Assembly (NCBI GenBank): GCA_900199555.1
Contig: FZQZ01000013.1
Span: 21,557 to 85,556 of the forward strand
Length of the DNA: 64,000 nucleotides
Direction of reading: 5' to 3'
Source of the DNA: Prevotellaceae bacterium MN60
GTDB taxonomy: Bacteria; Bacteroidota; Bacteroidia; Bacteroidales; Bacteroidaceae
This document shows positions 50,991-61,133 of the stretch, one piece after another. Position 1 is the first letter of the stretch. Every line of letters begins with the position of its first letter. A program made the position numbers and the translations under genes. Below the pieces are notes generated by a model. It was given only the letters and a program-made list of their open reading frames with translations, did no database searches and was not told where the DNA came from.

Positions 50991-53900
50991 GTGTTAATGA
51001 GAACTTCAGGCTGAGACCGAAGTCATGAGTGGTGGTAGGATAACTGCTACTTGAGAGCAGAGGCTTGTTGGTCTGGCGCTCATAGTAGGCAGAGAGTGTC
51101 ATCAGGCGTGACAATGTATAGTCTGCCATAAACGACACCTTCAGTGCAGAGTTACCACTACTTGCTGCTGAAGTGCAGGTAGCAATATCACGCGTGATAG
51201 CAGCCTGGTCGCGCAGGGAGATATCCAAACGCATATTCAGGTCGTGGTTGACACCCGACTTCTTAGCGGAAGAAGTTGAACTAGATTTGCTAGAATTACT
51301 AGAGTCATTAGCATTTCTAGACTTTCCGCCCTGTGCCTTCTTAATCTTGCGATTAGCACCACTGCCAAAGAGGCGGAAGTCGCTAATCTTATAACCAAAG
51401 CCCAGCACGATATCGTTAGAACGGCTCTCGTTAATCTGGATACTTGTCATTGATAGGTTCAGTACGCGTGTGCGACGATATTCCGCCTTCATGGTCATAT
51501 TGTTCAGGAAGGTAACATCCACACCAATCAATGGCGAGAAGCTCTCATTGATGCTCACGGTAGGCACGTTCCATCCTAATAGCGAACCTGTCTCACTGCT
51601 ACTGGTATAACTACCCACAGAGAAGATGCTCTTATAAGAGTGGTTCACGTTGACCGACTTGAAGTGCTCACTAAACCAATGCAACTTCGAGAGTCCAGAA
51701 TAGCGGATAGTCCAGTTGGGCAGTAGCTTGGTCAGCGCTGGCAACAAGTCGAGACCACCTCCACTACCCGTATAAGCATCGAGGAAGGCAGGAATCATCA
51801 CTACCCCACTATACTGATCTACCGGTGTGCCATAACGAGCCGAAGCCATCTCTTGGAAACGAGGCAGCGACTGGCAGAAGCGCTCAAACACATCAGAGTG
51901 ATAACCATTGTTGGCATCGCCCATCTTCTCGAGTGCCGACGAGATAGAGATGGTGGTCATGTTAAACGAGCCACTCTGTGTTGATGGACTACCAGCATAC
52001 ATATACTGGATGCTGCGCGAACGACTCTCCATACGCGAAGCATTGAGGTCAATCTTTAAGTCACGCACAGGCTCTAAGGTAGCACGCAGTTGCAAGTCGG
52101 TAGTCTGATTGGTAGAGGCTGGTGTGGCAATACTATCTGCCATCAAGAGCCATCCGTTCTCGGCAGCCTTATTCAGGAAACTATCATCCGTCAGTCCGAA
52201 GGCGAAGCCCAGTCCTGGAGCCATCACGCCACCCGTACGCTGTCCGAAGGCATCGCCAATCTCGGGCATGAAGCCTGGCAGTGCCATTGAATACTGGTTG
52301 CGATAGTTGATGCCGATAGAGCGCACCATCATCAGGAATCGAGCAGCACTCTGAGCTGTCTTATACCAGCGCTCGTCGTCCAATGGAGCCTTAGCCAATA
52401 CCGTCACCTTCACCACAGCACTATCCGTGCCCGTGATGCGAATTCTGTTCTGGTCTACCACCTTATATTTAATAGGATAGACGCGGCCTTCCTTTGTCTT
52501 TGCTGTCACGATGAGTCGCTTCGACTTCTTTCCGTGACTGATAGTGATGGTAGAGTCGGGCAACAGGGTTACCTCCTTCTCATAACTATTCTTATTCTTC
52601 GGCAGTATTTTCTCCTCCTTGTTTGCAGTAGCCTTCACCGAAGCAGGTTGCTTACTATTCTTGGCAGGCTTCGTCTCCTTCTTGATAGCCTTCTTGAAGC
52701 GTTCATTGGTCTTCTTAAGGAAAGGAATATGCGCATAGAGCGTCTCCATATTCAGTGTACTATTGATGGTCACCTGACGATTGTTCGAGATGGTGTTACC
52801 CAGCGAGGTACCATCTTCCTTCTCGCGACCACGCACCCAGTTATAGGTAGCCGTATAGTTGGCGTCAGCATTGATCCAGTCGAAGATAGGCAGCTTGTTC
52901 AGAGGTACCTGATAGCTGGCTGTGAAGGTCTGACGATAATCCAATGGGCGACCAAAATGCTTGATGCTGGTCCATACCGAATCCTTCCATGCAGTATAGC
53001 GATCGGGATACAAATCCTTGTTGATAGGCTGTTCGCTATAAGGCTCTTCTATCTCTGCCTGCGTACCTGACTGGAAGTTCATGTGCAGGTTCTTGGTCAG
53101 GTCCCAACGGATAGAGAAGTCACGATTCCACAAGAACTGAGAGCTGAAGGTAACAGGCAACTTCGAGCCACCCAAATCGTCCATATCACGCTCCTGCAAC
53201 TCATAATAGTTGCGCATCAGTTCAGAGTTAAACGATACATTCTGTGGCAACCAGTTCAGTCCGAAGGCCTTAGGCAGTGCCATCCACTTTGACTTAGACT
53301 TCGACTTTTTAAACGGCTCCCATGCCTTATACACTGGTGTATAGCTATAGTTGAGCGAACCACGCCACTGGTCTTCGTTCTCATATACTGTTGTCTCGCC
53401 CGAAGTATGACGATGCGAATGACTATAGCTGAATGAGAAGTTGCCTGGGTCGTAAGGCATCGGGTGACGCTTGGTCTTGATACCGAAACGCACATTAGAC
53501 AGAGAGAGGTTGGTAGTGGTGGTCTTCGTCACGGCAATGCTCTCGATAGAGTCGCGTTCCTGACTGGTAGCAGCATCCAGCGCATCGTCGAGTTCCATAT
53601 CCGTATCCAGCGGATTGTACTTGGGCTTGGTATTCTCCTTGGTGATGGAGTAATAGAGTGGCGCTGTCACCTTCATCTTGTCGGGGAACAACTTACCCAG
53701 CTCTACCGTTGTCGTCATTGAGTAGGTCTTATAGTCATCCGTAGAGCGACTAGACACACCATCCTCCAGTCCGCCAAAGCCCTCGGTGATAATCTTACCC
53801 GTCAGGTTAAACGTACCCACATCCGACAGTTGCACATTCAGTGCACCCGAAGCAGCCCAACCACCATTGTTGACTACATCCTGCAGGCGCAGCTCGTTAA

Positions 53901-56900
53901 TCCATACCTCACCCGACTTGATGCTACCCGACAGGTTGCGCACACCAATCATCATGGTCTTCACTTCGCCCAGCGTAGGATTACCCATCACACTGATACG
54001 ATTGTTCGGACGATTAGGATCATAGTCGGAGAAGAGTGCCGTATAACTGGCCGTACCCAGTGCACGCGCCTTGTTACGCGCCTTCTTCACCTTGGTAAAG
54101 AGGCTGAGATCGATATCCAGCATATTATCCTCTGGCCATACGGCACGACAGTCGTCTACATTATATTTATTATAGTCACTACGATCGGGTGTCAACTTCA
54201 AGGGGATGACATATTCGTAGTAGTTGTTCTTATAGTCGCTACCCATGCGGATGAACACTGCCAGCTGGTTGTCCTGCAAACTGGTCGCATCGTCTATCAG
54301 GTGGTTGGCATGCACAAACATCTGCATACGCTTATACTGGCGCAGGTCGAGGGTGGTATTGCGATAGATAGCCTTCGACTCTCCCGACGACAGGTTCTTC
54401 ACCACCATATTCATAGCCTGCTCGTTGGCCTCGGTCAACTGCGACTGTGTGGGGTCTGTCACACGTGAGATGCCTGGAGGCAGCACATAGTTTACAGGCT
54501 GCTTATTGTTGTTCTCCTCAATATTCACCGCACTCACCTCCAGCGTACCGCTATTGCTACCCGTTGAGAGGTCTTGCTGATAGATGCGCCACTCACCACG
54601 TACCAGGTCGAGCGAACCAAAGCGCAATACGATAGGCTTCTGGAATTGGGTGAGGAACATACGCATAAAGCGTACACTGGTGAAGTCGGAGATAGAACCT
54701 ACCCTATCCGAATACTGCGACAGTGGAATACGGAACTGATACCACTTCACCCTCTCGCGCGCACCATTACGCAACGATACGCTAGCCTCACGCACATCCG
54801 TGATAAAGTTATGGCCCAGACGCATATCGTTAGGACGAATGCTTACCTTATACTGATAATAGCGCTCATACTCGTTCAGCGTATAGTCCTGATTGATATC
54901 CTCCACATCGGGATAGGTCTTATAGCTGCTATCAAAGCCCTCTGTCTGCTGATCGTTGTCGGGCGAGTTGCCTTGTGGCATATTGATACGCTTGTAGCGC
55001 TCCAGGATGCTTGCCCTACGGTCATCAAGGTCTCTACCACGAAAATAGTGATAGTCATCGTTGGCAGGGTCGGCAGTCCATGCTCTGCGCACGCTATCGT
55101 TTACATTCACCTGCTGCAAGAAGTCGGCATAGGCAGGATACAGGCGCTCTTCCTCATCGGTCAGTCCATTAAGACCAACATCCTGCAGGGCACGCGAACC
55201 AGATGTAGTAGCAAAGGCGTAGGTCTGAGTAGCCTGTACAGGCACCTTACCCCATTGTGTCTCAGTAAACGAGCCCGTTCCGCCCACAGGCATACCACTC
55301 TCGTAGAACTTCTTACCATCGCGCAGGACATCCTCACTGATTTCACCCAGATTGATATACAGGTCACCACCATAGCTAGCAGCATCTTGCTGTGCATCGG
55401 TATAGATGAAGGGGTCCATCAGCCAAAACTCGATATACTCTACGTTGGCCTGTTCAAAGTCGTTGGTATCCAGCTTACGCATCATACCGCCCCAACGCTG
55501 CTGCGGATTGTTCAGCAAGCCATTGGTTGTTACATCCGTTGTCATGTTATAGGCACCACGCTCACTGGGATAGTATGCCAAGTTCAATACAGGCAGCGTA
55601 TTGGTGGCACCACTATATGTTGACTGGTCGCGGTTAGGATAGAGTTCGTTTACATATACGGCACGCACATAATGATTAGACAACTGCGCCATATCGCTCT
55701 TGATATGTCCTGGTGTCAAGCTTGATGAGCGCTGGGTAAACAAGGGGTCTATACTATACCAAGCCAGCAGTGCACGATTATAGCCACTCGATACTGTCTG
55801 CTTATCCTTACTCTCTGGGAACATCGAGGGCACACTACTCATCACCCACGACTTAGGCTCCAGCACGCTGAGTCCGTTCTTGGCATTCTCAAAATCGTCG
55901 ATATACGAGGCATTATCCTGTGTACCACTGGCCGTACCTGCTATCAGTTGGGCAAACTCACCCGTAAAGGTAATCTGTGAGGGCTGTGTACAGTGCAGCA
56001 GTGGCAACTTGTCTATCATACGTGTCAGCCACTGGCTCTCCGTCTTCCAGTTTACATGCAGTCCCCACAACGTATTCTTCAGGGGTTCCGAACCCATGGT
56101 CACCTTCGAGGTCAGTGCCTGTTCACTCAGATGTTGCAGCGTACCACCTATTTGGAAGTTCTTGGAGAAGTCGTATTCCCAGTTAAATCCAAACATACGT
56201 TTGCGCTGCAGGCCATATTCATTATTAGATTCCAGCGATACGTTGACACTGGTACCAGCATCGATAATGCTCTGATTCAGGATGGTCACCTCGGCAGCAG
56301 CATAGTCTACGGTATAGTCGGTACCCTCTGTCAGTGTGACACCGCCTGCTGTTACTACCACCGAACCTTGTGGCACCGAAGTGGCACCCAGCGAGATAAC
56401 ATTGGCAGAGGTTCCCTTGAACTGTCCCACCAGCAGATACTTATTCTTATCGGTCATCTGCTTGGCAGCCGTACGCGTGGTGTCATATAGTTCGTGGAAG
56501 GCATACTTAGCAGCCGTTTCTCTCGATACGCCCTGACGCACAAGGAAGTTTTCCAATGTCGCACCGAAAGGCTCTACCGAGGGGAAGAATACGCGACCAT
56601 TGCTTACGGTATAGCCCTCAACAAAGTCGAAGTAACCATTAGGATGCGCCTTCAAGTTGTTGTCCAGTCGGTCGCAACCCAAGGCACGCAGCAGTGTGGT
56701 CTCTTTGGTCTGTGGTTCAGGGATATAGCTGACATATACACCAGTGGTATCGCTCTGGAACTTGATGTCCAGGCGGAACTTCGTCTTCTCCACATTCGAG
56801 GCCAGATAATACACGTTTTTCATCATCAGTGGCCAGTTAAACTGCTGAGGATTGTTCGAGGTATTCTTCAATGCCTTAACGAAGAGAGCCTCTTGTGCAT

Positions 56901-58374
56901 TGGTATGGTCGGCAGCAAACTCACCCACGCGGTAGGTCGTGCCACCATAGGTATATTCATAAGCCACAGCCAGCACCTGGTCGCTCTGCAGCGTCGTCTT
57001 CAGGGAGATATATCCCAGTGCACTATTCAGTGTATATTCGGAGGATGACAACAGGCGGGCAGCAGACAGTTTCTCAAACTCCTCACCACCTGTCATGCCT
57101 GCACCCAGTACGCTAGAGGCTTTGTCGATGTCGCGCGCCTCGGCATAGGTAGTGGTTAGCGCCTCATACTCTCCATTGGCATTATTGCTGGGCACTGTCG
57201 ATTTTGCTGTTCCACCCCATCGCTGTGAGGTACTCTCTGCCAAATCAGAGAATGCCACGATGTTACGCGAGTTGCTGGTGGTACCCGACTTATTGGTTAC
57301 CCACACCTCCACACGTGTGATGTTGATACCCGTGGTCAGCGTAGGTATCTGCTGCATGGCAGCATCATAGCGCTCACGGAAGTATTTAGCGAGGAAGAAG
57401 TGGCGATTCTCTTCGTAGTTGGCCACGTTGAGTTCGAAGGGCGTCAGCTGGGTACCACCTTTCGACGATACGCTCTTCGTGGTAGAGTTTTTCTGCGATA
57501 CTACGGTTTGCAGTTTCAACTTACCAAACTGCATATCTGTGCGGATACCAAACAGGCTGCTAGCACCCTTCACCAGTGAGTTGTTCGAGGGAAACGTCAC
57601 GTTACCGGCTTCTACCAGTTTGATAATCTCGTCTTCCTTACCCTCGTATTTCAGTTTCAGGTTCTTGGCATCCCAATCCATCGTAGCATCGGTATTATAG
57701 TTCAGCGACATATTCACCTTGTCGCCCACCTTACCGGTGACGTTGATATTGATTTTCTCGTCAAAATCCACCGCCTTAGTCTTACGATTGCGCTCAGGCA
57801 GTGAGGGATTATCTACATTCTTCAGGTTGACACCCAGTTTCAGCTCTGCTGTTCCTTGTGTCTTGATGCGCACACCACCAGGACCGAAAATCTTCTCTGC
57901 TGGTCCTAAGTCGAAGTGCATATCGGCAAAGTCAAACTTCTCTTTGCCTTTGTTGGCTACATTCTCGGCATCCTTGTCGCGCCAGAAGCGCTCGCGCTCT
58001 CTGCGCTCGCTCCACTGGCGATATTCCTCAGGAGTCATCAGCACGGGCGTATTCAGATACGAGTCGCCCAGCTTCGAACCGATGACATACATATTGAGTG
58101 AGTCGTCATACTCCACCTGCTGCTTGATATTCTCGGGGAAATGCAGGTCGAGTGCCGAAGAGTCCAAGTCAGCCACCTCCACCGGTGCCGTCTTCTGGAT
58201 GCGCCAGCGAGGAGGACGAACCTCCCCCTGCCCCTCCGAAGGGAGGGGAGACAGCGTGTCAGCAGGGGCAGACTCAGTTCCTCGAGAACCAAGTACCACT
58301 GCTGGCATTATCTGTGCGAACAACAGAATGCTGACAAACAACAGTAATATATATGTTACGACTCTTCTTTTCAC
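50986..58374 (-). CDS. sprA: Type IX secretion system outer-membrane translocon SprA
   Basis: 2462 residues, the expected giant size for SprA, the ~36-strand beta-barrel that forms the T9SS pore. A signal segment lies at ~1-25. Family segments seen include 'YDDSLNMYVIGSKLGDSYL', 'PAEKIFGPGGVRIKTQGTAE', 'GASSLFGIRTDMQFGKLKLQ', 'DIDKASSVLGAGMTGGEEFE', 'GFNWEYDFSKNFQIGGTLQH' and the C-terminal barrel ending 'GLSLKFSLTR'. The T9SS exports proteins with C-terminal sorting domains; the 59192 product may be one client. It follows ruvA after 49 bp. An in-frame palindromic repeat encodes 'SPLPSEGQGEVRPP' near residues 42-55, before the conserved part. Confidence 0.96.
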   Translation of the reverse strand: MKRRVVTYILLLFVSILLFAQIMPAVVLGSRGTESAPADTLSPLPSEGQGEVRPPRWRIQKTAPVEVADLDSSALDLHFPENIKQQVEYDDSLNMYVIGSKLGDSYLNTPVLMTPEEYRQWSERRERERFWRDKDAENVANKGKEKFDFADMHFDLGPAEKIFGPGGVRIKTQGTAELKLGVNLKNVDNPSLPERNRKTKAVDFDEKININVTGKVGDKVNMSLNYNTDATMDWDAKNLKLKYEGKEDEIIKLVEAGNVTFPSNNSLVKGASSLFGIRTDMQFGKLKLQTVVSQKNSTTKSVSSKGGTQLTPFELNVANYEENRHFFLAKYFRERYDAAMQQIPTLTTGINITRVEVWVTNKSGTTSNSRNIVAFSDLAESTSQRWGGTAKSTVPSNNANGEYEALTTTYAEARDIDKASSVLGAGMTGGEEFEKLSAARLLSSSEYTLNSALGYISLKTTLQSDQVLAVAYEYTYGGTTYRVGEFAADHTNAQEALFVKALKNTSNNPQQFNWPLMMKNVYYLASNVEKTKFRLDIKFQSDTTGVYVSYIPEPQTKETTLLRALGCDRLDNNLKAHPNGYFDFVEGYTVSNGRVFFPSVEPFGATLENFLVRQGVSRETAAKYAFHELYDTTRTAAKQMTDKNKYLLVGQFKGTSANVISLGATSVPQGSVVVTAGGVTLTEGTDYTVDYAAAEVTILNQSIIDAGTSVNVSLESNNEYGLQRKRMFGFNWEYDFSKNFQIGGTLQHLSEQALTSKVTMGSEPLKNTLWGLHVNWKTESQWLTRMIDKLPLLHCTQPSQITFTGEFAQLIAGTASGTQDNASYIDDFENAKNGLSVLEPKSWVMSSVPSMFPESKDKQTVSSGYNRALLAWYSIDPLFTQRSSSLTPGHIKSDMAQLSNHYVRAVYVNELYPNRDQSTYSGATNTLPVLNLAYYPSERGAYNMTTDVTTNGLLNNPQQRWGGMMRKLDTNDFEQANVEYIEFWLMDPFIYTDAQQDAASYGGDLYINLGEISEDVLRDGKKFYESGMPVGGTGSFTETQWGKVPVQATQTYAFATTSGSRALQDVGLNGLTDEEERLYPAYADFLQQVNVNDSVRRAWTADPANDDYHYFRGRDLDDRRASILERYKRINMPQGNSPDNDQQTEGFDSSYKTYPDVEDINQDYTLNEYERYYQYKVSIRPNDMRLGHNFITDVREASVSLRNGARERVKWYQFRIPLSQYSDRVGSISDFTSVRFMRMFLTQFQKPIVLRFGSLDLVRGEWRIYQQDLSTGSNSGTLEVSAVNIEENNNKQPVNYVLPPGISRVTDPTQSQLTEANEQAMNMVVKNLSSGESKAIYRNTTLDLRQYKRMQMFVHANHLIDDATSLQDNQLAVFIRMGSDYKNNYYEYVIPLKLTPDRSDYNKYNVDDCRAVWPEDNMLDIDLSLFTKVKKARNKARALGTASYTALFSDYDPNRPNNRISVMGNPTLGEVKTMMIGVRNLSGSIKSGEVWINELRLQDVVNNGGWAASGALNVQLSDVGTFNLTGKIITEGFGGLEDGVSSRSTDDYKTYSMTTTVELGKLFPDKMKVTAPLYYSITKENTKPKYNPLDTDMELDDALDAATSQERDSIESIAVTKTTTTNLSLSNVRFGIKTKRHPMPYDPGNFSFSYSHSHRHTSGETTVYENEDQWRGSLNYSYTPVYKAWEPFKKSKSKSKWMALPKAFGLNWLPQNVSFNSELMRNYYELQERDMDDLGGSKLPVTFSSQFLWNRDFSIRWDLTKNLHMNFQSGTQAEIEEPYSEQPINKDLYPDRYTAWKDSVWTSIKHFGRPLDYRQTFTASYQVPLNKLPIFDWINADANYTATYNWVRGREKEDGTSLGNTISNNRQVTINSTLNMETLYAHIPFLKKTNERFKKAIKKETKPAKNSKQPASVKATANKEEKILPKNKNSYEKEVTLLPDSTITISHGKKSKRLIVTAKTKEGRVYPIKYKVVDQNRIRITGTDSAVVKVTVLAKAPLDDERWYKTAQSAARFLMMVRSIGINYRNQYSMALPGFMPEIGDAFGQRTGGVMAPGLGFAFGLTDDSFLNKAAENGWLLMADSIATPASTNQTTDLQLRATLEPVRDLKIDLNASRMESRSRSIQYMYAGSPSTQSGSFNMTTISISSALEKMGDANNGYHSDVFERFCQSLPRFQEMASARYGTPVDQYSGVVMIPAFLDAYTGSGGGLDLLPALTKLLPNWTIRYSGLSKLHWFSEHFKSVNVNHSYKSIFSVGSYTSSSETGSLLGWNVPTVSINESFSPLIGVDVTFLNNMTMKAEYRRTRVLNLSMTSIQINESRSNDIVLGFGYKISDFRLFGSGANRKIKKAQGGKSRNANDSSNSSKSSSTSSAKKSGVNHDLNMRLDISLRDQAAITRDIATCTSAASSGNSALKVSFMADYTLSRLMTLSAYYERQTNKPLLSSSSYPTTTHDFGLSLKFSLTR
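58221..58250. repeat. C/G-rich palindromic repeat inside the sprA 5' coding region
   Basis: CCTCCCCCTG then CCCCTCCGAAGGGAGGGG forms a GC-rich hairpin and encodes the Pro/Ser/Glu/Gly segment near SprA residues 42-55. It matches the intergenic element at 58395-58423 in inverted orientation. Confidence 0.7.
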
Positions 58375-58394
58375 GTTCTTTTCACGCTCATATT

Positions 58395-58423
58395 CCCCTC
58401 CTTCGGAGGGGTTAGGGGAGGTT
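58395..58423. repeat. C/G-rich palindromic repeat between ruvA and sprA
   Basis: CCCCTCCTTCGGAGGGG followed by TTAGGGGAGG fills most of the 49-bp ruvA-sprA gap, so the mRNA can fold there without a T-run terminator. It is a second copy of the element inside sprA. Confidence 0.7.
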
Positions 58424-59026
58424 TTACTTTATCTGCTTCAGTGCCAACTTCACCACCTGTTCTACGGGCAGGTTGGGTTGTTCTGACAGGATAGCTACAA
58501 CGACCTTCTGCGTAGGTGCAGGTGCAAAGCCCAGCATGGTGAGGGCCGCCACCGCCTCATCGCGCACGGCATTGTTTACGGGCATAGCCACGCTGCCACC
58601 AGCAGGAATCTCATCGGCGATACCCAGAGCCACAATCTTGTCTTTCAGATCTACGATGATGCGCTGGGCAGTCATCTTGCCGATACCCTTGATGCCTTTT
58701 ATCAGGCGCTCGTCGCCACACGAGATAGCATGGCACAGCTCGGCAACGCTCATCGACGAGAGCATCATGCGGGCCGTATTGGTGCCCACACCGCTAACGG
58801 TGATGAGCAGCTCAAACATCTCGCGCTCTTTCTTCGACACAAAGCCATACAACACATGAGCATCCTCACGAATAGCCTCATAGACATACAGTTTGACTTC
58901 CTTCTTGCCTTGGATAGCACTATAGGTAGTCAACGAAATGTTCAGTCCGTAGCCCACACCTGCGGCCTCAACCGTGGCCAGCGCAGGCGACAGCTCTGTA
59001 AGCTCACCTTTGATGTATTCTATCAT
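58424..59026 (-). CDS. ruvA: Holliday junction branch-migration protein RuvA
   Basis: 200 residues, normal RuvA length. The OB-fold domain I (1-65) begins '[12 protein letters not shown]'. The helix-hairpin-helix motifs are '[19 protein letters not shown]' (~72-90) and '[20 protein letters not shown]' (~107-126). The flexible acidic linker and C-terminal domain III ('[12 protein letters not shown]', '[13 protein letters not shown]') bind RuvB. RuvA tetramers hold Holliday junctions for RuvB-driven migration. ruvB and ruvC are not in the window; the ruvA-sprA arrangement is common in Bacteroidales. Confidence 0.97.
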   Translation of the reverse strand: MIEYIKGELTELSPALATVEAAGVGYGLNISLTTYSAIQGKKEVKLYVYEAIREDAHVLYGFVSKKEREMFELLITVSGVGTNTARMMLSSMSVAELCHAISCGDERLIKGIKGIGKMTAQRIIVDLKDKIVALGIADEIPAGGSVAMPVNNAVRDEAVAALTMLGFAPAPTQKVVVAILSEQPNLPVEQVVKLALKQIK

Positions 59027-59125
59027 TTGTTCTTATTTTTTGTATATATACGATGTTATAAACGTACTACCCACCCCTTTTATTGCATCTATCCGCATTT
59101 AACTCCCAAAAAAGGAATAAAATTT

Positions 59126-59156
59126 TTTGTTTTTCTCTCGACTTTTCGTATCTTTG
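59126..59156 (+). promoter_or_regulatory. Promoter of the 59192 gene
   Basis: TTTG (59126-59129), a 19-nt spacer and TATCTTTG (59149-59156). The spacer 'TTTTTCTCTCGACTTTTCG' resembles the other promoter cassettes of the window. Confidence 0.65.
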
Positions 59157-59191
59157 CGCCGAAATTACTAACTAACGCAACTAATTAACCA

Positions 59192-61126
59192 ATGAAACGA
59201 AAGCATATCAAAATGCTATTATTCTGCAGCCTGTTGCTAATAGTGCAGGCGGCATGGGCTGATGGTGTCAAGCATCTGGCTTTTCTTGAGACTTTCGATG
59301 CCACCAGTGGCACTGGCGGAAACGATAATCAATTCAGTGGCAACATTGCTTCAAGCAAAATCCAATGCGACCAAGAGGGATGGAGCAGCACCAAGTGCGG
59401 TGGAGCGAACCAATGCCTCAAGTTTGGCACTGGCAGCGAGGATGGTATCTGCACCACGCCTCAGATTATTCTGTTAGGAAAACAGGGAGTGCTCTATTTT
59501 GATGCTGCCGGATGGGCAAGTGATCAGAAGACGCTGGAAATTACTGCCAATGAGGGTGTCACACTTAGTGGCGAAACTACCTTCGTATTAGATGCTGGTA
59601 GGTGGAATACAAATTACTGCATTCATTTCACCTTAGAGTCGGCCACCTATCTGCAGCTGACCTTCAAGGGCAGACGTGGATTCTTAGACAATATAAGGGT
59701 TGAAGAGGATGTCACGGCTATCAATGCTCCTACCCTGCCCGACGAGTACCTCTTCTGGCCTAAAACCACGGAGACGGCCACTACCAACATCACACTGATA
59801 CCCTCAGACAGTACCACCGTATATTACACCACGGATGGCACCGAACCATCAGAGACGAATGGCAACATCGCCACCCTCACCACCAACTTTATGATTACTG
59901 GCACCACCACCGTCAAGGCAAGGGCCTACTATCAGGGCATTGCCAGCGACCTGGTGAGCAAGACCTATACAGAGGGAGAAACCGTAAACTCCATCACAGC
60001 CTTCAAGGCAAAGAATGAAGGCGACGAGGTACGCCTCTTCATTCCCTACGATAGCCAGGCACGCGTGCTGCATGGGCAAGACGGCAAGGCTTACCTCTAC
60101 GACAACACTGGTCCGCTATGCCTCGACTTTGGCACCACATCCACCTTCAACCCCATGCCCAAAGACAATCAGCATGTGGCAGGATGGATTATCGGTAAGA
60201 AACAGACTGCAGACGGATTGCTCAAACTGGTGGCAACCAGCAATACCAACACCAACCACCTGGCACTGGCAGACCGCGTTAGTGAGCCGAATATCGCTCC
60301 CACAGAAATTGAGCCGTATACAGGAATAAGCAACCTCATTGGGGGGTGGGTGAAAGGTAGCAACATACGATGCATTGAAAATTATATCATCGATGACACG
60401 AATGCCTATGATCGCGCACTGGTTGACGTATCGGGCATCGTTACAGCAAGCAATACGATAACACCAATGAGGATTATGGACAATAGACCGCTAACCTTTG
60501 TCATCGACGAAGACATGGAATTTAACAGTCCGGCTGCAGACCTAAGGCACGTAACCGTTCGACTAAAGCGCACCTTGAAAGCCAACCAGTGGAACACATT
60601 CTGCATTCCGATGGAGCTACCCTTCCTTGAAGGTTTAGAACTTCGCAGATTTAGAGATGTCAATGGCAATGTAATGCACTTTGATAATTGCTACTATATA
60701 GAAGCAGGAATGCCATACCTCGCAAAACCCATTGAAGACCTCGTGGACCCAGTATGGGATGATGTTACGTTATGTTCACAAAGCGCCAGAAACGTCGAAG
60801 ATAACGACTTTGAGTTTAAAGCCACCTACAGCCCCATGGATCTCGAAACCGACAAGACCGAACTGTTCCTCACCAGTAGTGGCAAACTCGCCTATCCGTC
60901 ATCAGAAGCCGCAGCCACCATCAAGGGCTTGCGAGCCTACTTCAAAGTACCCGCAGGGGCTGATGCCCGCCTGAATATCGATGGAATCGATACGTCGTTG
61001 GAGCTAGTGAACGATGTTCAATGTTCCTCGTTCAATATTCAATATTACGACCTGCAGGGACGTAAGGTAAGCAATCCTGCTAAGGGAATTTATATAAGTA
61101 ACCACAAAAAGGTAGTGATTAAATAA
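59192..61126 (+). CDS. Secreted multi-domain protein with chitobiase-like module and C-terminal sorting-type tail
   Basis: 644 residues with a signal peptide ('MLLFCSLLLIVQAAWA', cleavage ~24). Residues ~30-170 form a jelly-roll-like region ('GWSSTKCGGANQCLKFGTGS'). Residues ~185-265 match a CHB_HEX_C module ('TTVYYTTDGTEPSETNGNIA', 'TTTVKARAYYQGIASDLVS'). Residues ~270-440 contain an OB-like region, and further beta-rich parts follow. The C-terminus 'YDLQGRKVSNPAKGIYI' then a basic end is typical of cargo exported by the type IX system, whose translocon SprA is encoded nearby. No catalytic motif was found; it may be an adhesin or substrate-binding surface protein. The 61134 gene starts 7 bp later. 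Confidence 0.72.
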   Translation: MKRKHIKMLLFCSLLLIVQAAWADGVKHLAFLETFDATSGTGGNDNQFSGNIASSKIQCDQEGWSSTKCGGANQCLKFGTGSEDGICTTPQIILLGKQGVLYFDAAGWASDQKTLEITANEGVTLSGETTFVLDAGRWNTNYCIHFTLESATYLQLTFKGRRGFLDNIRVEEDVTAINAPTLPDEYLFWPKTTETATTNITLIPSDSTTVYYTTDGTEPSETNGNIATLTTNFMITGTTTVKARAYYQGIASDLVSKTYTEGETVNSITAFKAKNEGDEVRLFIPYDSQARVLHGQDGKAYLYDNTGPLCLDFGTTSTFNPMPKDNQHVAGWIIGKKQTADGLLKLVATSNTNTNHLALADRVSEPNIAPTEIEPYTGISNLIGGWVKGSNIRCIENYIIDDTNAYDRALVDVSGIVTASNTITPMRIMDNRPLTFVIDEDMEFNSPAADLRHVTVRLKRTLKANQWNTFCIPMELPFLEGLELRRFRDVNGNVMHFDNCYYIEAGMPYLAKPIEDLVDPVWDDVTLCSQSARNVEDNDFEFKATYSPMDLETDKTELFLTSSGKLAYPSSEAAATIKGLRAYFKVPAGADARLNIDGIDTSLELVNDVQCSSFNIQYYDLQGRKVSNPAKGIYISNHKKVVIK

Positions 61127-61133
61127 TAAAGCA

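Noticed and set aside
53083..55623. Long plus-strand open frames opposite sprA (for example 54574-55623)
   Set aside because: They mirror the codon bias of SprA on the other strand, lack start signals and have improbable His/Ile/Leu/Arg-rich composition.
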